Positions 7,316-12,541 of a stretch of DNA of 12,541 bases are shown here, piece by piece. The notes below the pieces were generated by a model that was not told where the DNA came from, did no database searches, and worked only from the letters and a program-made list of their open reading frames with translations. Both the position numbers and the translations under genes were made by a program. How positions within the stretch are numbered: position 1 is the stretch's first letter; the number at the start of each line of letters is the position of its first letter. The stretch is taken from assembly GCA_937910655.1 (NCBI GenBank), contig CALEMV010000299.1:1-12541 (forward strand), given 5' to 3'. This stretch comes from an uncultured Solobacterium sp. GTDB taxonomy: Bacteria; Bacillota_I; Bacilli_A; Erysipelotrichales; Erysipelotrichaceae.

Positions 7316-8692
7316 TCACACCTTCTTTTCTTCTAACTGTTTACGAATTTGTTCTGCCTTTTCATCCGAAAGAATAAACTTTCTTGTAAATAATATGAGT
7401 GCAAGAACTAATCCGATCATAGGCAAAATTGTCATCAACAAACGAAGTCCTAATAATGGAGAAGTGAATGTTGGTATACCTTCTCCTAGGCCATCTTTGC
7501 TTGTTAAACCAATGAGATCCAAACTAACACCAGTGATGAATACTGCTAAGCCACTAGCAGCCTTTACAACAAATGTCTGCATGCTAAAGATTACAGACTC
7601 TTCACGATGACCCGTCTTTACTTCACCATAATCAACAGTATTCGCAAGAAAGACAGTTGTTAAAACAGTTAGTATACCATTAGCCACAAAGATCATTACA
7701 CCAGGTACCATTAACATTGTTAGAACAGATGAATATCCTAGTAAACATAATGCTAGTAAGAATGCATATCCAAATATTGCTAGACACAAGCTTAACTTAA
7801 AGATGATTGTATTCGATAATTTACTTCTAAGGATTGGATACACAACCATCATACCTAAAATCTGAGAAATCCCACCAACAGAAGTAAATAAGGTATACGC
7901 ATCCTTCCAACCCGTTCCACCAATATCATATTTAAAGAAATAGATCAAAAGATTCGATGTAATATAAAGTGCAGAGTTAATTAACACAATTGTAATAACT
8001 GTAACGATTGCTTGATCGTTGTTAAATAATGCTTTAAACATCTCTTTAACAGACGTTGTCTGCATGTTTTCCTCTTTTTGTTCACGAATTGTAAAACATG
8101 TAAATAAAATAAATATAACAAACAAGATCGCTATAATAAGCGCAAACAAGCGAAATCCAGTACGTTCAATTCCACCGCCTAGTTTGGATACAGCCATGAC
8201 GGTAAATACATTAATTAACGCATAACCAACACCTGCGCTGGTACGTCCCACAACCGATAAATTCTCACGGTCTTTTGTCGTAGAAGTAACTGCAGGTATC
8301 ATTGACCAAAACGGAATATCCATCATGGTATATGTCACACCCCAAAGAATATACATCACCGCAAAATAGATCATCAATGCTTTCCCTGATATTGCAGGTA
8401 CCGCAAATAATGCATATAAAACAAATGCATTTAAAATTGTACCTGTAAATAACCATGGACGAAACTTACCCCATTTCGTATTTGTCTTAGCAACAACAAC
8501 ACCCATAAATGGATCATTAGCGGCATCAAACACACGAGCAATCATCAAAATAAATCCAACAAAAGATGCAGATAAGCCTAGGATATCTTGATAGTAATAC
8601 ATGATATAGGAAGCAGATAAGGCATATACCATATCCTTTCCAACCGCACCTAAACCATAGGCAGCGAATTGTTTTTTACCAAATTCTTTCAT
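7316..8692 (-). CDS. GPH-family sugar:cation symporter (MelB/GusB-like)
   Basis: A 458-residue inner-membrane transporter with about 12 hydrophobic helices, of the glycoside-pentoside-hexuronide family in the major facilitator superfamily. The family signature ARVFDAANDP (52-61), followed by WGKFRPW (74-80), is intact. Asp56 and Asp60 correspond to MelB Asp55 and Asp59, which coordinate Na+ or H+, so cation-coupled import is expected. The second-half motif DYGEVKTGHREES is also typical. The start at 8690-8692 is preferred: it overlaps the GH2 stop codon as ATGA, and the protein then begins MKEFGKKQFAAYGLG as relatives do. A start 17 codons upstream would lie inside the GH2 gene. Sandwiched between two glycosidase genes, it most likely imports their substrate. 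The exact sugar cannot be read from the sequence. Confidence 0.93.
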   Translation of the reverse strand: MKEFGKKQFAAYGLGAVGKDMVYALSASYIMYYYQDILGLSASFVGFILMIARVFDAANDPFMGVVVAKTNTKWGKFRPWLFTGTILNAFVLYALFAVPAISGKALMIYFAVMYILWGVTYTMMDIPFWSMIPAVTSTTKDRENLSVVGRTSAGVGYALINVFTVMAVSKLGGGIERTGFRLFALIIAILFVIFILFTCFTIREQKEENMQTTSVKEMFKALFNNDQAIVTVITIVLINSALYITSNLLIYFFKYDIGGTGWKDAYTLFTSVGGISQILGMMVVYPILRSKLSNTIIFKLSLCLAIFGYAFLLALCLLGYSSVLTMLMVPGVMIFVANGILTVLTTVFLANTVDYGEVKTGHREESVIFSMQTFVVKAASGLAVFITGVSLDLIGLTSKDGLGEGIPTFTSPLLGLRLLMTILPMIGLVLALILFTRKFILSDEKAEQIRKQLEEKKV

Positions 8693-11034
8693 AATGTATG
8701 ATTTCCCTTTGTAATTGTAAAATGAATTGTAATTGCGCTGCAATCTGGAGTAGAAATTGTAAGAACAGCATCTCCCTCTTCTCCAGTTGTCTTAATATAT
8801 GTACCTGTCATACCACCTTCTGTAACAACTGTATTAGGACCTACAATTTCGATTGGTCCGGTCGTAATGAGGTTTAGTGGTAGTTGTGCATAGGAAGCTA
8901 AATTATGATATTCATCCTTTACTTGAATACGAATTGCGGACATGTCATAGCAACTTCCTTCCACAAGACTTGTACGAGAAACTTGGTACGATAGATGTAA
9001 TTTAGTAGATGGACGTTTGATAATAGATTTTACAACTTTTCCATTTTTGATAGCATCAAATCTCCAAGTAATCGAATCCGAACCCCAACCTGATACATAC
9101 TTTCCAAATAGAGTGACACCGTCACTATAGCTCAACTTATACTGAAACATCATCTTCGCATATAACAAACGATACCGTAATGGCAAATTACTACCATACT
9201 TTTTACTTGCTAGTAAACATTTACGAATATCAGCAGCTTTCTCTTTAGAAAAATGCTCATTGGTTTCAAGTAGTTTTCCAATCGTATCATCAATACGAAT
9301 TGGACCATGCTTTAAACCAGAATATGCAGAATGAGAAAATGTAGATACAAACTGATCATTTTTGTATAAACGTACTTCATCCGCATTTGTAAATGCGTAG
9401 AAATCCGGTAGATTACCAGCATTGTAATCACCAATATCCATCGAAGTACTAATTGCCAAGATAGGTTCTTCATCCTGTTGTGAAGCATATACACTTGCCG
9501 CAAGTTTTGGATTACGGAAACTATCCATGACGCCGTGATAACAAATCCGATCTCCAGATCCAAAGTCTTTATGTGTTGCATAATCGAACATACACCATTG
9601 GAAAACTCCAGTATGTTGATGGTCAGCCATCGCATCACTAAACACACGAGCATGTCGTAATGCATGTTCCTGACGTCGAGCTTGTGTATCAAAACTCTTC
9701 GTTGGAAACATGTGTCCATTGGCTTCAGAGATGATGAGTGGATGATGTGTATCTACCATAACTTCACTCTTACTTAACACACCTTTATTATCACCGTGAT
9801 GCGAGAAATCATTGAAAGTATAAATATCTTCTAATAGATGACTCTTTGTAAGATAGCGTACACCTGCTGTAGGTCTAGAAGAATCTAAGGCTCTAGAAAC
9901 TGCATTTGTTTTCGCATAGAGTTCATCATCATCTAATGATTCATTGATTCTTACACCCCACAGAATAATAGAAGGATGATTACGATACTGTAGTACCATA
10001 TCTTCTGTGTTACGGATTGCTTGTTGTTTCCAGGTTTGATCACCGATATGTTGCCAACCTGGAATCTCAGTAAACACATATAAACCATATCGGTCACAAG
10101 CATCGATAAAGGATTGACTTTGTGGATAGTGTGAAGTGCGAACTGCATTCACATGTAACTCTTCTTTTAAAATACGTGCATCTTCCTCTTGTAAAGAATC
10201 AACAGCCGCATAACCAATATATGGATAGCATTGGTGACGATTCAAGCCTCTCAAGAATACCTTTTGATCATTGATATATAAATTATTCTGATCAAAACGA
10301 ATTGTACGGAATCCAAAGCTTGTTACAAAAGTATCGTCTCCTAGTTCCACAATACAACGGTATAAAGTTGGTGATTCGGCTGTCCATGCATGAATATTCT
10401 TTACAGGTATTTGTATTTGCCGCGTATTTATAGATACGGCCTGTTGTGCGATGATTTCACCCTTTGAGTCAAGAATCTTGACTTGATATGAATCAATAGG
10501 AACTAGCCCATCTGTTTGGATGGATACTGAGACTGTATCTAGTGTATTCGTTGTTACAAATACATCTTTAATAAAGTATGCAGGCTTATCATAAAGCCAT
10601 ACATCACGATAGATACCTCCATATGTAAGATAATCAATCACAAATCCAAATGGAGGTGTATTCAAACCCTCACGACTATCTACTTTTACAGTTAAAACAT
10701 TCTCTTGATCAAATAGAATATTATCAGTTAGTTCAACGATAAATGCAGTATATCCACACGAATGAACATACAATTCTTTGCCATTGAAATACACTGTAGT
10801 CTCATGAGCACTACCATCAAAGCGTATAAAATATCTTCTGTCTTTTAAAGATGAATCAAATGTTAATTTCTTACGATAACCAACAACCTTTTGATAGCTT
10901 TCTGAGTTAGCATAATGTAAAGGTAATTCTTGAACAGTATGAGGTATGCGAACTACCTTGTCTGCAGCACCATCTATAATAAACGTATCACTCCATTGGT
11001 CGATATATTCCCAATCATTATTTATTTTATTCAT
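8689..11034 (-). CDS. Glycoside hydrolase family 2 enzyme, probable beta-galactosidase
   Basis: A 781-residue cytoplasmic enzyme without signal peptide. The GH2 order is clear: a sugar-binding jelly-roll (about 1-150, with GGIYRDVWLY), an immunoglobulin-like domain (150-245), and a TIM barrel (about 250-520) containing LRGLNRHQCYP, RTSHYPQSQSFIDACDRYGL and FTEIPGW. Glu365 in RINES is the likely acid/base and Glu437 in IISEANG the likely nucleophile, 72 residues apart as expected. A beta-rich C-terminal part follows, interrupted by a helical insertion at about 575-645. GH2 also includes beta-glucuronidases and beta-mannosidases; beta-galactosidase is preferred because of the adjacent alpha-galactosidase, but this is inference. 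The ATG overlaps the end of tetR by eight bases. The nearest purine-rich site (AAAGGG) is rather far upstream, so translation probably relies on coupling. Confidence 0.85.
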   Translation of the reverse strand: MNKINNDWEYIDQWSDTFIIDGAADKVVRIPHTVQELPLHYANSESYQKVVGYRKKLTFDSSLKDRRYFIRFDGSAHETTVYFNGKELYVHSCGYTAFIVELTDNILFDQENVLTVKVDSREGLNTPPFGFVIDYLTYGGIYRDVWLYDKPAYFIKDVFVTTNTLDTVSVSIQTDGLVPIDSYQVKILDSKGEIIAQQAVSINTRQIQIPVKNIHAWTAESPTLYRCIVELGDDTFVTSFGFRTIRFDQNNLYINDQKVFLRGLNRHQCYPYIGYAAVDSLQEEDARILKEELHVNAVRTSHYPQSQSFIDACDRYGLYVFTEIPGWQHIGDQTWKQQAIRNTEDMVLQYRNHPSIILWGVRINESLDDDELYAKTNAVSRALDSSRPTAGVRYLTKSHLLEDIYTFNDFSHHGDNKGVLSKSEVMVDTHHPLIISEANGHMFPTKSFDTQARRQEHALRHARVFSDAMADHQHTGVFQWCMFDYATHKDFGSGDRICYHGVMDSFRNPKLAASVYASQQDEEPILAISTSMDIGDYNAGNLPDFYAFTNADEVRLYKNDQFVSTFSHSAYSGLKHGPIRIDDTIGKLLETNEHFSKEKAADIRKCLLASKKYGSNLPLRYRLLYAKMMFQYKLSYSDGVTLFGKYVSGWGSDSITWRFDAIKNGKVVKSIIKRPSTKLHLSYQVSRTSLVEGSCYDMSAIRIQVKDEYHNLASYAQLPLNLITTGPIEIVGPNTVVTEGGMTGTYIKTTGEEGDAVLTISTPDCSAITIHFTITKGNHTL

Positions 11035-11593
11035 TATCTATAACCATCCCTTTCATGATGATATTCATCATTTCTTTTAAAGCTTTAGCATACGTTAAAT
11101 TTCTTTCTTGTAGTTCATCCGTAGATAAAAGTTGTTCAAAAGTTGCGGTTATAATCTTGCGAAGAATAAATGTGTTAATCTTACGGATTTCCTTTTTACG
11201 GATACCTTCATTGATTAGTTTGATAATAGGTTCCCAATCATTTTCTAAATGTTCATTTAGACGTATATACACTTGAGGATAGGTATCCTTTAAACTTGAT
11301 AGCACACGAAAGTCAATTTTGGCATACTGTTTTGGCATCGCAATCATTACTTGTTCCAAACGTTTTGCAATACTATCATCACTTGTTAAAATCTTCTGCT
11401 TCTCCTTTTGAATGTTCTCAAAACCATAATCTAATAATGCAATTAATAAATCTTCTTTTGATGAAAAGAAACGATATATTGTTTTCTTTGCAATATGCAT
11501 CGACTGGGCGATATCGTCCATAGTAAAATCTAACCCTTTATCATTAAATAATTCTAGTGTTGTAGTTAAGATATCTTGTTGTATATTTTCCAT
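11027..11593 (-). CDS. TetR-family transcriptional regulator of the galactoside operon
   Basis: A 188-residue DNA-binding protein. Residues about 5-50 form the TetR N-terminal domain, with the helix-turn-helix in TMDDIAQSMHIAKKTIYRFF and SSKEDLL. The remaining residues are helical, as in the ligand-binding and dimerisation domain, but give no clue to the ligand. ATG 11591-11593 is preceded by GGAGG ten bases upstream. It is the first gene of the operon, overlaps the GH2 gene, and lies directly behind a promoter with an inverted repeat. It is therefore probably an autoregulated local repressor of the sugar genes, lifted by a sugar or its breakdown product. TetR proteins control sugar operons less often than LacI or AraC types. 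Confidence 0.9.
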   Translation of the reverse strand: MENIQQDILTTTLELFNDKGLDFTMDDIAQSMHIAKKTIYRFFSSKEDLLIALLDYGFENIQKEKQKILTSDDSIAKRLEQVMIAMPKQYAKIDFRVLSSLKDTYPQVYIRLNEHLENDWEPIIKLINEGIRKKEIRKINTFILRKIITATFEQLLSTDELQERNLTYAKALKEMMNIIMKGMVIDNE

Positions 11594-11594
11594 C

Positions 11595-11622
11595 GGAAAC
11601 TATCCTCCGTTTATCAGTTTCC
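11595..11622. promoter_or_regulatory. Inverted repeat, candidate TetR operator
   Basis: GGAAACT (11595-11601) and AGTTTCC (11616-11622) are perfect inverted arms of seven bases, separated by 14. On the minus strand the repeat begins immediately after the -10 box and ends just before the tetR start codon, enclosing its ribosome binding site. A third TTTCC half-site lies inside the first codons (11587-11591). Binding here would block transcription from the operon promoter. The assignment rests on position and symmetry only. Confidence 0.55.
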
Positions 11623-11651
11623 ATTATAAAGGATTGAAAACGCTTACGCAA
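11623..11651 (-). promoter_or_regulatory. Promoter of the tetR-GH2-GPH-GH36 operon
   Basis: On the minus strand, TTGCGT (11646-11651) and a perfect TATAAT (11623-11628) are 17 bases apart. The -10 box is consensus and the -35 box weak. It lies just beyond the gmk terminator and is the only good promoter seen for the four genes. Confidence 0.75.
11635..11648. promoter_or_regulatory. Catabolite response element (cre) for CcpA
   Basis: TGAAAACGCTTACG matches the Gram-positive cre consensus TGWAARCGYTWWCW at 13 of 14 positions, failing only at the last base. It covers the spacer and part of the -35 box of the operon promoter, where CcpA bound with phosphorylated HPr represses. This fits a secondary carbon-source operon. 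CcpA itself is not in the window. Confidence 0.7.
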
Positions 11652-11657
11652 GTGCAG

Positions 11658-11684
11658 AAAAAAACTGCCAGTTCATACTGGCAG
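11658..11684 (-). terminator. Rho-independent terminator of gmk
   Basis: CTGCCAGT (11665-11672) and ACTGGCAG (11677-11684) form a perfect eight-pair stem with a four-base loop. On the minus strand a run of seven T follows (11658-11664). It starts five bases after the gmk stop codon. Confidence 0.93.
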
Positions 11685-11689
11685 ACAAA

Positions 11690-12262
11690 TTAAATATTTG
11701 ATTTCATATGACGTTTGATAATTACGCGAATAATATCAGCTGCTAATTTCGCATCATCGTTACATACAACATATTTGTACATACCAATGAGTTCCATTTC
11801 ACGCGCAGCTTTCGCCAAACGTTCTTGAACGATTTCTTCTGGTTCTGTATTACGTCCGCGAATTCTCTTCTCTAACTCCGCCATGCTTGGTGGAACGATG
11901 AAGATTGTTAAGGCATCCTTCACCTTCTCGCGAACCTGAGTACATCCTTGTACTTCAATTTCCAAGATGACATTCTTGCCTTCTTTACGTAATCTTTCAA
12001 CTTCAGAAATAGGTGTTCCATAGTAGTTTCCAACAAATTCTGCTGACTCTAATAATTCACCATTCTTCTTTGCTTGTTCGAACTCTTCCTTCGTGACAAA
12101 GTGATAATTTATACCATCAACTTCACCTGGTCTCTGCTTACGAGTAGTCATAGAAACCGAGTATGCAAGTTTCAAATCCTTATCATGAATAAACTCTTTG
12201 AGAACCGTTCCCTTACCAACACCAGAAGGTCCACTTAATACAATTAACAATCCCTTAGCCAT
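11690..12262 (-). CDS. gmk: Guanylate kinase
   Basis: A 190-residue cytoplasmic enzyme that phosphorylates GMP (and dGMP) to GDP with ATP, essential for nucleotide supply and GMP recycling. It shows the P-loop GPSGVGKGT (11-19), the GMP-binding stretch SVSMTTRKQRPGEVDGINYH (35-54), EFVGNYYGTP (75-84), ILEIEVQG (99-106) and the lid arginines in EKRIRGRNTE. The length is typical. The start at 12260-12262 is chosen because GGAGG lies eight bases upstream and the protein then begins MAKGLLIVLSGPSG. An in-frame ATG at 12275-12277 falls on the ribosome binding site itself and would add five residues. It is transcribed alone, divergent from the rqcH-like gene and closed by a strong terminator. Confidence 0.97.
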   Translation of the reverse strand: MAKGLLIVLSGPSGVGKGTVLKEFIHDKDLKLAYSVSMTTRKQRPGEVDGINYHFVTKEEFEQAKKNGELLESAEFVGNYYGTPISEVERLRKEGKNVILEIEVQGCTQVREKVKDALTIFIVPPSMAELEKRIRGRNTEPEEIVQERLAKAAREMELIGMYKYVVCNDDAKLAADIIRVIIKRHMKSNI

Positions 12263-12288
12263 AATTGTATCCTCCATCCTTACCTAAT

Positions 12289-12317
12289 AGATTACTCATT
12301 AATTTTAACATAGTCAA
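12289..12317 (-). promoter_or_regulatory. Possible gmk promoter
   Basis: On the minus strand, TTGACT (12312-12317) is followed after 17 bases by TAATCT (12289-12294). The -35 box is good and the -10 box weak. It overlaps the rqcH-side promoter region, so the two divergent genes may share this 90-base interval. Confidence 0.4.
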
Positions 12318-12320
12318 TCA

Positions 12321-12329
12321 TGATATAAT
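12321..12329 (+). promoter_or_regulatory. Extended -10 promoter of the rqcH-like gene
   Basis: TGATATAAT is a perfect extended -10 element (TGn plus TATAAT). It lies 23 bases before the start codon at 12353. No clear -35 box is present at 17 bases, which the extended element can compensate for. Confidence 0.6.
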
Positions 12330-12352
12330 AAGAAAAATAAAGAGGTTTTCAA

Positions 12353-12513
12353 ATGGCACTAGACGGTATTTTATTATCCAAACTGATTCCTGAAATTCAA
12401 GCTACACTTCCATTCAGAATTCAGAAAATATATATGACTTCTCAGACTGAACTTTTACTACAAACGCACGGTACTGCAGGTAAGAAACAATTATTTTCAT
12501 CACATGACTAAAG
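12353..12513 (+). CDS. rqcH: RqcH/FbpA-type (NFACT) protein, N-terminal fragment
   Basis: The first 52 codons read MALDGILLSKLIPEI, then RIQKIYMTSQTELLLQ and KKQLFSSHD. This is the N-terminal NFACT pattern of RqcH (also called FbpA or Rqc2), where MxLDG, a basic RIxKIY segment and an L..S.H motif recur. RqcH works in ribosome-associated quality control: it binds stalled 50S subunits and adds C-terminal alanine tails to the nascent chain. The full protein is normally about 550-570 residues. Here the frame meets TAA at 12509-12511, just before adapter sequence starts at 12514, so the gene is cut by the contig end and the stop is probably not real. AGAGG seven bases upstream supports the ATG. 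Confidence 0.75.
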
Positions 12514-12541
12514 CTGTCTCTTATACACATCTCCGAGCCCA
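12514..12541. other. Untrimmed Illumina Nextera adapter at contig end
   Basis: Bases 12514-12532 equal the reverse complement of the 19-base Tn5 mosaic end (CTGTCTCTTATACACATCT). Bases 12533-12541 (CCGAGCCCA) are the next nine bases of the Nextera Read 2 adapter. The exact run of 28 bases at the very end of the sequence makes this library adapter, not genomic DNA or a natural transposon end. Confidence 0.97.

Noticed and set aside
8693..8743. Seventeen-codon N-terminal extension of the GPH transporter
   Set aside because: It lies inside the GH2 gene. The ATGA overlap at 8689-8692 and the family-typical N-terminus favour the later start.
9312..9719. 135-codon open frame inside the GH2 gene on the same strand
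   Set aside because: It is out of frame with a clear GH2 catalytic domain and has no domain of its own.
12514..12541. Natural Tn5-like transposon end
   Set aside because: The mosaic end is followed by synthetic Nextera adapter sequence and lies exactly at the sequence terminus, with no transposase gene nearby.

Overview
The window looks like chromosomal DNA from a low-GC Gram-positive bacterium (Bacillota). I lean towards the Erysipelotrichia, at modest confidence. The evidence is strong AGGAGG-type ribosome binding sites, EzrA, an S4 protein without zinc cysteines, a ThiI without a rhodanese domain paired with a dedicated cysteine desulfurase, and an RqcH-type gene. It is mostly ordinary core genome plus one sugar-utilisation operon. 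I see no rRNA, tRNA, CRISPR array, insertion sequence or phage gene, and no convincing new multi-gene system.

Layout. (1) Bases 1-273, minus strand: the start of a very AT-rich unknown gene (about 24% G+C, against about 40% in a sampled line of thiI). It has a good start site but an in-frame TAA at codon 10 and runs off the left edge. (2) Bases 365-4647, minus strand: the packed operon ezrA - nifZ - thiI - small unknown gene, closed by a hairpin terminator at about 319-354. NifZ and ThiI together make 4-thiouridine in tRNA; EzrA is a division regulator. (3) Bases 4648-5635: a divergent promoter region, a structured-looking 165-base leader, and rpsD (ribosomal protein S4) on the plus strand with its own terminator. 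(4) Bases 5675-11651, minus strand: a four-gene operon, tetR-type regulator - GH2 glycosidase - GPH sugar symporter - GH36 alpha-galactosidase. Adjacent genes overlap by 4-8 bases or are separated by 2. One promoter drives it. A near-consensus CcpA (cre) site lies over the -35/spacer, and an inverted repeat, a likely TetR operator, lies between the -10 box and the start codon. (5) Bases 11658-12262: gmk (guanylate kinase) on the minus strand with a strong terminator. (6) Bases 12353 to the end: the first codons of an RqcH/FbpA-type gene on the plus strand.

How the genes work together. In the sugar operon, GPH would import a small galactose-containing glycoside. GH36 and GH2, neither with a signal peptide, would then remove alpha- and beta-linked sugars in the cytoplasm. 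The TetR regulator would respond to an inducer, and CcpA would shut the operon off when better sugars are present.

Assembly caution: the last 28 bases (12514-12541) are not genomic. They match the Illumina Nextera mosaic end followed by the start of the Read 2 adapter. The window therefore ends at a contig end with untrimmed adapter, and the stop codon seen in the rqcH fragment, two bases before the adapter, should not be trusted.
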